Positions 8,665-17,460 of a stretch of 35,910 nucleotides of DNA are shown here, piece by piece. The notes under the pieces are model-generated. The model had not been told where the DNA came from and ran no database searches. It worked only from the letters and a program-made list of their open reading frames with translations. Made by a program: the position numbers and the translations under genes. Position 1 is the first letter of the stretch; each line of letters opens with the position of its first letter. Origin of the DNA: Nostoc sp. ATCC 43529 (GTDB taxonomy: Bacteria; Cyanobacteriota; Cyanobacteriia; Cyanobacteriales; Nostocaceae); NCBI GenBank assembly GCA_003326205.1, contig LWTK01000064.1, positions 890 through 36,799 of the forward strand. The letters are read 5' to 3'.

Positions 8665-10677
8665 ATGAAAATGAAATTGAGTGTTAAGAGCACTGTCGAT
8701 CAGTGGTTCAACAAAATGGGAAAAAATTCAACGCTTGGGATAACGGCGTCGATTTTGTGGTTGATGATGATTGGCTGGATAGCTTTTGTGTGGAATTTGG
8801 GCAATATTGGCTTGATTGATGAGACAGAGCCGTTGTTTGCAGAAGCTTCCCGCCAGATGTTCATTACAGGTGATTGGATCACCCCATTTTTTAATGGTGA
8901 CACTCGTTTCGATAAACCTGCTTTAATTTACTGGTGTCAAGCGATCGCCTATGCAATTATTGGAGTGAATGAATGGGCTGTACGCCTTCCTTCTGCGATC
9001 GCTGCATTTGGCTTAATTTGTTTAGCTTTTTACACTGTGCAGTGGTATTTAGCTAAACAAGACGAATTCGAGCAAGTTTCACGTCCTACTCGCCGCTACT
9101 TAATATCCTTTTTGGCAGCAGCCCTCATGGCGCTTAATGGCGAAACCATAATTTGGGCGAGAACTGGTGTCTCTGATATGTTGCTTACCGGCTGCATAGC
9201 ATCAGCTTTGTTGTGTTTCTTCCTGGGGTACGCGAAGGGGGGGACTAGGGAGATGGGGAGATGGGGAGATGGGGAGACAAGGGAGATAACCAATGCCCAA
9301 TCCCCAATCACCAATCACCAGTCCCCATTCCCCAATAACTGGTATTTAGCTTGTTATGTGTTAATTGCTGGTGGGATTTTAACTAAAGGCCCGGTGGGAA
9401 TCGTCTTACCAGGGTTGATTGTTATCGCCTTTTTGCTTTATGTGGGCAAGCTGCGAGAGGTATTTCGTGAAATGCGCTTGTTCTTAGGTATACTGATAAT
9501 TCTTGGGTTATCAGTACCCTGGTATGCATTAGTGATTTGGCGTAATGGCTGGAATTATATTAATGCCTTTTTTGGTTATCACAACCTAGAACGCTTTACA
9601 GAAGTAGTTAATGGGCACTCAGCGCCCTGGTATTTTTACTTTATAATAGTGTTGCTGGGCTTTGCGCCATATTCAGTGTATTTACCTATAGCACTATTCA
9701 AACTGAAATTTTGGCAGCGATCGCACTGGCTCTCTCAAGAACGTTTTCAGCAATTGAGTTTATTTGCCGGATTCTGGTTTGTTGTCATCTTTGGCTTTTT
9801 TAGCATTGCTGTTACCAAACTCCCTAGCTACGTATTACCTCTAATGCCAGCAGCAGCCATTCTAGTAGCACTGTTGTGGAGCGACCTTTTTCTAGCTACG
9901 CAAAAAGAGGACACGGAGACACGGAGACACGGAGAGAAGTCTGAGCCAAGGCTTCCGGCGAACGGAACTTCAGGAGACACGGAAAAATTACTCCCCGCGT
10001 CCCCGCGTCACCCCTTCCCCGCGTCTTTTTCCATCCCCACGTCGTTCCTCCTCTGGAGTGGCTGGGTGAATGTAGCGTTTTTATCAGTTCTGGCAACTGT
10101 ACTGTTTAACATCACCAATATATTAGGTAGCGATCCAGCCATAACCAACTTCCACGAACTAATTAAACAATCTGGTTTACCAGTCATTGGTGGTGTAATT
10201 TGGCTTGTTTGTGCTGTTTTGGTTGCGGGATTAGTACTGAGTCGTCGCTGGAATTATATAATCAGTGTAAATGCACTTGGATTTGTAGCGTTTTTAATTT
10301 TTGTCCTAACGCCTGCTTCATTTTTTATCGATCGCGAACGTCAATTACCTTTAAGAGAGCTGTCTGCAACTATACAGGAAGTCAGACAACCAAATGAAGA
10401 ATTGGTCATGCTTGGCTTTAAAAAGCCGAGCGTAGTATTTTATAGTCAAACTCACGTAAATTATTTCAGATTTCCCCAAGAGACTCTAGAACATCTTCAA
10501 AACCAGGCAGCCAAGGGTCTGAAACCACCTTCGCTACTGCTGCTGGCTGAACAGAAAAAATTTCTGCAAATGGACTTACAGCCAGATGACTACAAAAATT
10601 TATCCACCAAAGGCGCTTATAATTTAATCCGCATTCCCTTCTTAAAAAAGAAAAAGGAAAAATTAGATATATCGTAA
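8665..10677 (+). CDS. PMT/ArnT-family membrane glycosyltransferase with two repeat-derived insertions (670 aa)
   Basis: The family transfers sugars from polyprenyl-phosphate donors to lipids or proteins on the outer face of the inner membrane. The first loop carries the acidic signature IDETEPLFAEASRQM (about residues 51-65), corresponding to the DE motif of ArnT/PMT enzymes, followed by GDTRFDKPALIYW. About ten or more transmembrane segments follow, with TKGPVG after the fourth or fifth. Two low-complexity inserts, residues about 189-225 and 412-458, are encoded by repeats otherwise seen between genes; both keep the frame. The substrate cannot be told; lipid A or hopanoid/lipid glycosylation are options. 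ATG 8665 lies in a heptamer repeat without a ribosome-binding site; ATG 8671 is equally possible. It converges on the histidine kinase gene. Confidence 0.87.
   Translation: MKMKLSVKSTVDQWFNKMGKNSTLGITASILWLMMIGWIAFVWNLGNIGLIDETEPLFAEASRQMFITGDWITPFFNGDTRFDKPALIYWCQAIAYAIIGVNEWAVRLPSAIAAFGLICLAFYTVQWYLAKQDEFEQVSRPTRRYLISFLAAALMALNGETIIWARTGVSDMLLTGCIASALLCFFLGYAKGGTREMGRWGDGETREITNAQSPITNHQSPFPNNWYLACYVLIAGGILTKGPVGIVLPGLIVIAFLLYVGKLREVFREMRLFLGILIILGLSVPWYALVIWRNGWNYINAFFGYHNLERFTEVVNGHSAPWYFYFIIVLLGFAPYSVYLPIALFKLKFWQRSHWLSQERFQQLSLFAGFWFVVIFGFFSIAVTKLPSYVLPLMPAAAILVALLWSDLFLATQKEDTETRRHGEKSEPRLPANGTSGDTEKLLPASPRHPFPASFSIPTSFLLWSGWVNVAFLSVLATVLFNITNILGSDPAITNFHELIKQSGLPVIGGVIWLVCAVLVAGLVLSRRWNYIISVNALGFVAFLIFVLTPASFFIDRERQLPLRELSATIQEVRQPNEELVMLGFKKPSVVFYSQTHVNYFRFPQETLEHLQNQAAKGLKPPSLLLLAEQKKFLQMDLQPDDYKNLSTKGAYNLIRIPFLKKKKEKLDIS
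9229..9339 (+). repeat. Short-repeat insertion inside glycosyltransferase gene (first)
   Basis: GGGGAGAT units repeat at about 9251-9277, followed by CCAATCCCCA/CCAATCACCA-type units to about 9331. They encode a hydrophilic loop rich in Gly, Arg, Asn, Gln and Pro between two membrane segments, without breaking the frame. Confidence 0.8.
9898..10038 (+). repeat. Short-repeat insertion inside glycosyltransferase gene (second)
   Basis: GACACGGA units repeat at 9909-9936. An inverted-repeat-like segment GCTTCCGGCGAACGGAACTTC follows, then C-rich CCCCGCGTC units to about 10025. The roughly 141-nt stretch is translated as a polar loop of about 47 residues. Confidence 0.78.
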
Positions 10678-10681
10678 AACT

Positions 10682-10742
10682 GTCATTAGTCCTTTGTCCT
10701 TAGTCATTTGTTCTTTGCTGATGACCAATGACCAATGACCCG
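10682..10742. repeat. Short tandem repeats between convergent genes
   Basis: TTAGTCCTTTGTCC-type units are followed by TGACCAATGACCAATGACC. They fill the whole 66-nt gap between the glycosyltransferase and the histidine kinase. I see no classical terminator. Confidence 0.6.
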
Positions 10743-10743
10743 A

Positions 10744-13700
10744 TCAACATTTTTCATTTTGACTGTTGATAGCTAAAGTTTGATTAATTTGACTTAGCAA
10801 ATCTTCCATTGAGATCGATCGCGGTAATATCCGAGTAGCGATCGCACTGACAATACTTTCTACTGATTCCAATCCATTCTTCTTTCGTTTATCAATTTCG
10901 TTGTCAGCAACCCCAGACTGAGAAATACTTTCTGGGCGATTCAATGGTTGGTTGAGTACTAAAATTGGTGGTAAGTTTAAAGGCGAATCTCCCAATGTTT
11001 TCAATGCTTTGAGTACATCTTTATGGATAACTGATTCTCCTAAGCAAATTAATAACAAGTCAACGCTTTGATGACGAATTTGTTGTAAAACTTCCGCCCA
11101 ACATGGACTCATCGCTGCTTTGAAGCCTGCTGTTTGTAGGTATTGTATTAAAGCTTGGAACCACTCAGACCCCCGTTCAGGTGTTTCAGTAGTGATGGAG
11201 GAGTTCCTTTCTGTACGATAACCTTTGGCTTGCTTGCGTCTTACCTGTGGGAAGTCACGCAACATAGCCAAATCCACTACTAAAATGTTGGGAGGGCAGC
11301 AAACACCAGAAGCAATTTGCAGTACTGATACTAGGGCATCTGTTTTCTCGCTAGGGGTGCTGCTGTCTTTTCCAAATGGTGTTAAATAAGGAAATACAGA
11401 TAAACCTGGTATTTGTGAGGCTTTGAGAGTAGTGGCGACATCGCAAGTAACTAACGGTATGGCCGCCAAACGTGGATGTTGAATTAGTTGTTTTAAATAG
11501 GTTTGGGCTATGGTAGTTTCGACATCGAGCAAAATTACATCAAATTGCCACACCCGCGCCAAGAGTTCTGCCTGATCTAAATCATCAACTTCAATCACCC
11601 GATGTTCTCGTAATAAGGAGTGGGGATTGACCGATTCAAACTCAGGATTTACCAACCTCAGAATTCGCAGTGGCGTCTTAGTTGTGAGACTGGCGCTATT
11701 ATCTGACCCTAGCGGTGAAACTCCTTGGGGAGTACATAATTTTTCTAACAGTGGTGACAAGACCTGATATTCTACAGGCAAGCTTAAAAAGCCATCGGCT
11801 CGGTTAGCAAATGCTTGTTCTTTTTCTGCTGCCGTTGCCGTCAAAACTACAGATATATGACGAGTTGCGGTGTCAGATTTGAGTAAGGTCAGCACATCCC
11901 AGCCTGAGAGCAAAGGTAGCAAGGGATTGAGGAATATCGCTATCGGTTGCAATCGCCGAGCTTTTTCTACTGCTTCTGTCCCCGATCGCGCAATCACTAC
12001 GCGATATCCTAAACTTTTGAGTTGTTCGGTCAAATCTTCAATATATCGGGCTACTGCTTCCACTACTAAGACCAACCGTTGGGAACTAGCGGCATGATAT
12101 TGTGGGGACGTAGCGACATGCTGACGGGCTGCTGTGAGAACTTCTGGTGTCTGTTGGTGTGGTTTTTGTGTGTCTTCTGTGGTTTCCGGATCTGGCTCTG
12201 AAAAACCTGCTTTTGGGGGACTCGGCGGTAGCAGCAGTGTGAACTGGCTGCCTTTACCTTCACGAGATAAAAAGCTGACATCTCCTCCGTGGAGACGGGC
12301 CAAAGCGCGAGTTAATACTAGCCCCAAACCTGTGCCTTCAAACTGCCGAGTCAGGGGATTTTCTAGTTGTTGAAATTTTTGAAATATTAAATGTTGCTGA
12401 TGTTCGGGAATACCAATACCTGTATCCCAAACTGTAAAAGCAATCCATCCTTCCCAACGACTCACCCGCAGCCCAATTTCCCCTGATACTTCAGTGAATT
12501 TAAAGGCGTTGGAAAGTAGATGAATCAGCATTTGGCGCAGACGTAATTCATCGGCAACAATTTGGTCTAGACCTAGTTCAATGGAAAGGCTGAATTGGGG
12601 AGCAGATGAACGGGCATTTGGAGTTGCAGGTGTAACTGTGGCTTTGCTGCTTTGAGTGTGAATGGCTTTGGCCTCAGATAAAGCGCGATCGCACACTGCC
12701 CGAATTTTAACTGGGGCTAGTGTCAGCTCCATTTGTCCCGTCTCCATCCTGGTCAAATCTAAAATGTCATTGACCACACTCATCAGATGGCGTCCGCTTT
12801 GATGAATCAGTCCTGCATAACGCGCTTGACGTTCGTTGAGTTCTCCCAACTGCTGATCTACTAGCAATCTGGATAATCCCAAAACAGCAGTTAGGGGAGT
12901 TTTCAATTCGTGACTAATGCAGGCTAAAAACTCATCTTTCAAGCGATTGAGTTGAATTAAATCGGCATTTTTGGCTGCTAATTCTTTGCAAAGCTGCTGC
13001 TGTTCGGTGACATCAGTGGCTAAAACCAACCACAAATCAGTGTTGAGTGCCATCTCAGATTCAGCACTCATGACTTTCAACTCTGGACTTTCTAATGGAA
13101 TTTTGGCAAATTGCCAGATTCGTTCCTGACCATTTTGCACTTCGACAACACAAGTACAAGTACCTGGTTGACTATCCAAAAAACAGCGACTGGTTGTCGT
13201 TTCTATGGTTGTCTCTTGTTCCCTGAGGTTATTAAAAGTAGACAAGCCTGGTTGGGACATTGACTCACTTCTAACCAACACTCGTGGCGTTGATTGTTCT
13301 TCACCACCATTGGGATGAACTTTGATCCCTCGTTGCTTGACGTATTCTGGTTTCTTGGTTCGGACGGGGGCTAGTATTGCCTCCACCTGTTGTCTGACTC
13401 CTTCTGGGTCTTTTAAAACTCCTAATTGCTGCCACCAAGCTGGATTTTTGGCTACTACCTCGCCAGTACCGGTTTCCAACATCAAAGGCCAAGGCAATGT
13501 TTCCAACAACTTCAACAGTGGCTTCTGTGCCAATGGCTGGGGTTGATTTGGCATCTTCCCTGAGGAGTGAGTTGGCAAGGCATCATATTTATGGGGATGT
13601 TCGCTAGAAGTGAGTGAGCCAGCGATTTTTTCTCTAGTTAGCGATCGCAACAGCCGTGAGGTATCCACCAGTCCCAAATATTTATTATCTGAGTCAATCA

Positions 13701-14052
13701 ACGCCCAATCCAAATTTTGCTGTTTTTGAGCTTGTTCTTGAGACAAACGCCAGCCTAATTGCTCTACACGCTCAGAAACTGGTATTGTCTGTATTGGGTC
13801 AATGAGAGCTTGCCCCCAAATGGAAATTGACTGCTGTAAATTTAAATTTTTATCGTCACTATGGCCTAAGAATTTTTGGATTAAACGGACAGAGTACAGC
13901 AATCCGATAGGGTATTGCTGTTGATTGACTACTACCAAGCGATCGCACTGCTCTTTCTCAAAAATCTCTAGCACCACCGCCAGAGTAGTTGTTTGGGGGC
14001 AGCTAGGTACGGTTGCTTGAAAGTCATAAAGCGGGTAATCTAGCATTGACAT
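10744..14052 (-). CDS. Hybrid histidine kinase: CBS-like pair, PAS-like, HisKA-HATPase, three degenerate receiver-like domains
   Basis: The open frame extends to 14280. The first 76 codons look non-coding, so I start at ATG 14052 (14046 is also possible; neither has a clear ribosome-binding site). Numbering from codon 14280: CBS-like pair at about 85-215, PAS-like at 255-425, HisKA with His457 in ISHELKTP, N box near Asn591 and G boxes DTGIGIP and GTGLGL. These are the parts for ATP-dependent autophosphorylation. After a linker come three receiver-like segments, at about 735-850, 870-970 and 996-1170. The first lacks the acidic pair and has Asn785 where the phospho-acceptor Asp is expected. 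The second keeps an Asp in DVILLDV but lacks the acidic pair and the Lys. The third has no matching Asp. Soluble and probably cytoplasmic. It is transcribed away from kaiA. Input signal and partner are unknown. Confidence 0.85.
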   Translation of the reverse strand: MSMLDYPLYDFQATVPSCPQTTTLAVVLEIFEKEQCDRLVVVNQQQYPIGLLYSVRLIQKFLGHSDDKNLNLQQSISIWGQALIDPIQTIPVSERVEQLGWRLSQEQAQKQQNLDWALIDSDNKYLGLVDTSRLLRSLTREKIAGSLTSSEHPHKYDALPTHSSGKMPNQPQPLAQKPLLKLLETLPWPLMLETGTGEVVAKNPAWWQQLGVLKDPEGVRQQVEAILAPVRTKKPEYVKQRGIKVHPNGGEEQSTPRVLVRSESMSQPGLSTFNNLREQETTIETTTSRCFLDSQPGTCTCVVEVQNGQERIWQFAKIPLESPELKVMSAESEMALNTDLWLVLATDVTEQQQLCKELAAKNADLIQLNRLKDEFLACISHELKTPLTAVLGLSRLLVDQQLGELNERQARYAGLIHQSGRHLMSVVNDILDLTRMETGQMELTLAPVKIRAVCDRALSEAKAIHTQSSKATVTPATPNARSSAPQFSLSIELGLDQIVADELRLRQMLIHLLSNAFKFTEVSGEIGLRVSRWEGWIAFTVWDTGIGIPEHQQHLIFQKFQQLENPLTRQFEGTGLGLVLTRALARLHGGDVSFLSREGKGSQFTLLLPPSPPKAGFSEPDPETTEDTQKPHQQTPEVLTAARQHVATSPQYHAASSQRLVLVVEAVARYIEDLTEQLKSLGYRVVIARSGTEAVEKARRLQPIAIFLNPLLPLLSGWDVLTLLKSDTATRHISVVLTATAAEKEQAFANRADGFLSLPVEYQVLSPLLEKLCTPQGVSPLGSDNSASLTTKTPLRILRLVNPEFESVNPHSLLREHRVIEVDDLDQAELLARVWQFDVILLDVETTIAQTYLKQLIQHPRLAAIPLVTCDVATTLKASQIPGLSVFPYLTPFGKDSSTPSEKTDALVSVLQIASGVCCPPNILVVDLAMLRDFPQVRRKQAKGYRTERNSSITTETPERGSEWFQALIQYLQTAGFKAAMSPCWAEVLQQIRHQSVDLLLICLGESVIHKDVLKALKTLGDSPLNLPPILVLNQPLNRPESISQSGVADNEIDKRKKNGLESVESIVSAIATRILPRSISMEDLLSQINQTLAINSQNEKC

Positions 14053-14711
14053 AAGGCTTTGGGGGTCATTCTTCCTGCGGAAACCTCCGGCATTCCCATC
14101 CGCCAACTGCCGATGTTCTTTGCGCCTGAAGCCATATCCTCTAAGAAGACTCATATAAGCAATTTTGGTTACGATTTCAACGCCATTAAAACAATGGGAC
14201 TTGCACTCACGGACACTTGCTGGTGTCCGACCTTTAAAAGAGAGGCAACCTTTCTTTTTGCCGCTCCTCATTTCTAGCAAATAGCCTCACCAGTGTCTTA
14301 CTGGTATTTAAACTCCTCATCGATAGCCACGGCTAAAACAATTATGCCTCCAAAGATTCGCTTTAGAACCTTGAGGAATTATAATGATTTAGAATGCGAC
14401 ATTCCTTTAAGTTCGTTTAAGTATCTTATCAAGGAGAAAAATAAAAAAGTCTATCTATCTGTATACATAGATATGCATATACAAAAAAATAATAAATTGC
14501 CGATACATACCTCATCTAAGACCTACTCAGCCCTACCACTCAGTCGCTGCATCAGGTTCTTGAGTGGCTATAACTATCTGTTGACACAGAGCGTTTTTTT
14601 GGGGTGGAACCACAAGCTTACTGCACACCCAGTATTACCCTAGAAGCGTTTGCCACACTTATCAGCCCACGCTTCTTGGTCAAGTCGATCAAGGAGATAG
14701 ATAGACAATAA
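14053..14711. other. Region between divergent histidine kinase gene and kaiA
   Basis: It must hold the kaiA promoter and the kinase promoter. The first part (to 14280) is open in the kinase frame but reads as an atypical, Arg/Gly/Cys-rich extension. A 116-codon frame at 14293-14643 begins with GTG, has unusual composition and no ribosome-binding site, and I do not accept it. An AAGGAG sequence at 14691-14696 lies 15 nt before the kaiA ATG. Confidence 0.55.
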
Positions 14712-15293
14712 ATGTTATTACCTATATTGATTTTTCAACGCAATGTTAATAAATATTTAAATAATGAAGCTAATTTAACCAACCAAAATGGTGTAATTGC
14801 TTGGATATATAAGTTTATTTCCGGCATTCTTGGGCAATTTAGCTATCTACCTGTTGCTGTAACTCCCTCTGGAACAATAAATTATTCACTACATTGGTTG
14901 CAGCCCCATCCCAGTGAAACAGATAATGGGAAGCATTTCTATGTATTCGCTAGTCAATCGCAAAAAAGACAACAGGCTTTTCAGCAAATGACTGTACGAG
15001 AACGCCAAGAATTATTAGAGCAACTTAAATCAGATTACAGTGATATCCTTATAGATTACTTTACCACAGATAAAACCCTCAAAGAAAAAATTGACAAATT
15101 TATCAACACTATATTTTATGCTAATATTCCTGTGCCCCAAATTATCGAAATTCATATGGAAGTAATAGATGAATTTTCCAAACAGCTAAAATTAGAAGGC
15201 AGGAGTGATGAAACTTTATTAGATTACCGTCTGACATTGATAGATATCCTGGCTCACTTGTGCGAAGTCTATAGATCTTCAATTTCTAAATAA
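14712..15293 (+). CDS. kaiA: Circadian clock protein KaiA, short type lacking the pseudo-receiver domain
   Basis: KaiA stimulates KaiC autophosphorylation by binding its C-terminal tail. Residues 93-193 match the C-terminal KaiA domain, with the blocks IEIHMEVIDEFSKQL, LEGRSDETLLDYRLTLIDI and AHLCEVYRSSI close to the Synechococcus protein. The N-terminal pseudo-receiver of the 284-residue Synechococcus KaiA is missing. Nostoc KaiA is known as a roughly 102-residue protein; starting at ATG 14988 would give 101 residues here. The longer start at 14712 adds 92 residues that I cannot align with confidence, though AAGGAG at 14691 supports it weakly, with wide spacing. Treat 14988 as the alternative start. 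kaiB follows after 105 nt. Confidence 0.88.
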   Translation: MLLPILIFQRNVNKYLNNEANLTNQNGVIAWIYKFISGILGQFSYLPVAVTPSGTINYSLHWLQPHPSETDNGKHFYVFASQSQKRQQAFQQMTVRERQELLEQLKSDYSDILIDYFTTDKTLKEKIDKFINTIFYANIPVPQIIEIHMEVIDEFSKQLKLEGRSDETLLDYRLTLIDILAHLCEVYRSSISK

Positions 15294-15398
15294 ATTAAAT
15301 TTATCGATGTTCAAATCGGCACAAGCTACCGCTGTTAGTTACTCCCAATGCGTGTTTGCATCTTGTATTTTTCTTGCGATAATTAGCCTGTAACTTCT

Positions 15399-15713
15399 AT
15401 GAATAAAGCCAGAAAGACCTATGTTCTCAAGCTTTATGTAGCAGGGAACACCCCTAACTCAGTACGGGCATTAAAAACACTCAAAAATATTTTAGAACAG
15501 GAGTTTGAAGGTGTTTATGCTTTAAAAGTAATCGATGTACTGAAAAGCCCGCAACTAGCCGAAGAAGATAAAATATTGGCGACGCCAACATTATCTAAAA
15601 TTTTGCCCCCACCGGTTCGCAAAATTATCGGCGATCTTTCAGATAGAGAAAGAGTATTAATTGGATTAGATTTACTTTATGAAGAATTAAGTGAAGAAGA
15701 CTTTACAGAATAA
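15399..15713 (+). CDS. kaiB: Circadian clock protein KaiB
   Basis: KaiB (104 residues, the usual length) is the fold-switching, thioredoxin-like clock protein that binds phosphorylated KaiC and sequesters KaiA to drive the dephosphorylation phase. The sequence YVLKLYVAGNTPNSVRALKT at the N-terminus and ATPTLSKILPPPVRKIIGDL in the middle are diagnostic. The acidic C-terminal tail (LYEELSEEDFTE) is also typical. The start is ATG 15399, without a clear Shine-Dalgarno sequence. kaiC follows 80 nt downstream, the usual kaiBC order, so the two are probably co-transcribed. Confidence 0.97.
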   Translation: MNKARKTYVLKLYVAGNTPNSVRALKTLKNILEQEFEGVYALKVIDVLKSPQLAEEDKILATPTLSKILPPPVRKIIGDLSDRERVLIGLDLLYEELSEEDFTE

Positions 15714-15793
15714 AACATTTAATCATAAAAAATTGCATCCAAACTGTTAGTAATAAAAAAAGGGTTTCCTTCCTACCCATTTGTTATCAAGCA

Positions 15794-17356
15794 ATGAGTC
15801 AAAACGAGCAAATAGAACCAAAGAAACCGCCGTTAATTGGGGGTGTAGAAAAAATTCGCACGATGATCGAGGGGTTTGACGATATTAGTCATGGTGGATT
15901 ACCCGTTAGTAGAACTACCTTGATTAGCGGCACCTCAGGTACGGGAAAAACTTTAATATCTCTTCAGTTTCTGTATAACGGCATTACCTACTTTGACGAA
16001 CCAGGAGTATTTGTTACCTTTGAAGAATCGCCCAGTGATATTATTAAAAACGCTCATATTTTTGGGTGGAACTTGCCACGCCTAATTGAAGAAGGCAAGT
16101 TATTTATCCTGGATGCATCTCCCGATCCTGAAGGTCAAGATATCGTTGGGAACTTTGACCTTTCTGCATTGATTGAGCGTTTGCAATATGCCATTCGCAA
16201 ATATAAAGCTAAACGAGTAGCGATCGACTCAATCACAGCGGTGTTTCAACAGTATGAAGCAATGGGAGTGGTGCGACGTGAAATTTTTCGTCTGGTAGCG
16301 CGTCTCAAACAACTCAGCGTCACCACTGTAATCACCACTGAACGCAGCGAAGAATATGGCCCGGTTGCGTCTTTTGGAGTCGAAGAATTTGTTTCTGATA
16401 ATGTGGTTATTGTTCGCAACGTTTTAGAAGGAGAACGCCGCCGTCGCACAATTGAAATTCTCAAATTGCGCGGTACAACTCATATGAAAGGCGAGTATCC
16501 TTTCACAATTACCAATGAAGGAGTCAACATATTTCCACTGGGGGCAATGCGCTTGACTCAACGTTCTTCCAATGTCAGAGTATCTTCTGGCGTCAAAACC
16601 TTAGATGAAATGTGCGGTGGTGGTTTCTTCAAAGATTCAATTATCTTAGCCACAGGAGCCACAGGTACGGGCAAAACCCTATTAGTAAGTAAGTTTATTC
16701 AAGATGGCTGTCTCAATGGAGAACAGGCGATTTTATTTGCTTATGAAGAATCACGCGCCCAACTATCTCGCAACGCTTCTTCTTGGGGAATTGATTTTGA
16801 GGAATTAGAACACCAAGGTTTACTGAAAATAATTTGTACCTATCCCGAATCAACTGGCTTAGAAGACCACTTACAAATTATTAAATCGGAAATCGCCATT
16901 TTTAAACCAGCTCGTATAGCAATTGATTCACTCTCAGCACTAGCTAGAGGAGTGAGTAATAATGCATTTCGACAGTTTGTAATTGGTGTTACCGGTTATG
17001 CCAAACAAGAAGAAATCACCGGTTTCTTTACTAACACAACCGACCAATTTATGGGATCGCATTCAATTACAGACTCTCATATTTCCACGATTACCGATAC
17101 AATTTTGATGTTACAGTACGTAGAAATTCGCGGTGAAATGTCGCGGGCAATTAACGTATTTAAAATGAGAGGGTCTTGGCACGATAAGGGCATTCGCGAG
17201 TATAATATCACTGCCGATGGCCCAGAAATTAAAGATTCATTCCGGAACTACGAACGGATTGTTAGTGGTGCTCCTACTCGCGTTAGTATCGATGAAAAGG
17301 CGGAACTTTCTCGCATTGTTAAACGTTTTGAAGATAAACAGAGTTCCGAATCCTAA
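15794..17356 (+). CDS. kaiC: Circadian clock ATPase/kinase KaiC
   Basis: KaiC is the hexameric double-RecA ATPase, autokinase and autophosphatase at the centre of the clock. All key residues are present at the Synechococcus numbering. CI domain: Walker A GTSGTGKT with Lys52/Thr53 and catalytic Glu77/Glu78. CII domain: Walker A GATGTGKT with Lys294/Thr295, catalytic Glu318/Glu319, Arg385, Thr426, and the phosphorylation sites Ser431/Thr432 in DSHIST. The C-terminal tail holds ISGAPTRVSIDEKAELSRIV, the KaiA-binding segment. Length is 520 residues, as expected. The stop codon lies inside a 27-nt direct repeat. No residue suggests loss of function. Confidence 0.98.
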   Translation: MSQNEQIEPKKPPLIGGVEKIRTMIEGFDDISHGGLPVSRTTLISGTSGTGKTLISLQFLYNGITYFDEPGVFVTFEESPSDIIKNAHIFGWNLPRLIEEGKLFILDASPDPEGQDIVGNFDLSALIERLQYAIRKYKAKRVAIDSITAVFQQYEAMGVVRREIFRLVARLKQLSVTTVITTERSEEYGPVASFGVEEFVSDNVVIVRNVLEGERRRRTIEILKLRGTTHMKGEYPFTITNEGVNIFPLGAMRLTQRSSNVRVSSGVKTLDEMCGGGFFKDSIILATGATGTGKTLLVSKFIQDGCLNGEQAILFAYEESRAQLSRNASSWGIDFEELEHQGLLKIICTYPESTGLEDHLQIIKSEIAIFKPARIAIDSLSALARGVSNNAFRQFVIGVTGYAKQEEITGFFTNTTDQFMGSHSITDSHISTITDTILMLQYVEIRGEMSRAINVFKMRGSWHDKGIREYNITADGPEIKDSFRNYERIVSGAPTRVSIDEKAELSRIVKRFEDKQSSES

Positions 17357-17406
17357 ATTTAGTATCGTAGTATATTCATTCCTAAATTTAGTATCGTGCT
17401 ATATTC
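17351..17406 (+). repeat. Tandem 27-nt direct repeat spanning the kaiC stop
   Basis: TCCTAAATTTAGTATCGT followed by a variable dinucleotide (AG or GC) and TATATTC occurs at 17351-17377 and again at 17380-17406. The first copy contains the kaiC stop codon; the second lies in the kaiC-hgdD spacer. Confidence 0.9.
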
Positions 17407-17460
17407 TGTGGTGAAGAAAGGTTTTCTGCCGCTAGATTGATTTTCGTGTGAGGGGATGCG

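Noticed and set aside
14053..14280. N-terminal extension of the histidine kinase frame
   Set aside because: Residues are Arg/Gly/Cys-rich and unlike a folded domain; the CBS-like sequence begins just after ATG 14052/14046. Kept as an open question on the start.
14293..14643. 116-codon open frame upstream of kaiA
   Set aside because: GTG start without a ribosome-binding site, unusual composition, no recognisable motif and no resemblance to the missing KaiA pseudo-receiver; more likely untranslated promoter region.
15356..15383. Possible kaiB promoter TTGCAT-16 nt-GATAAT
   Set aside because: It would start transcription only a few bases before the kaiB ATG, leaving almost no leader; a chance match is as likely.
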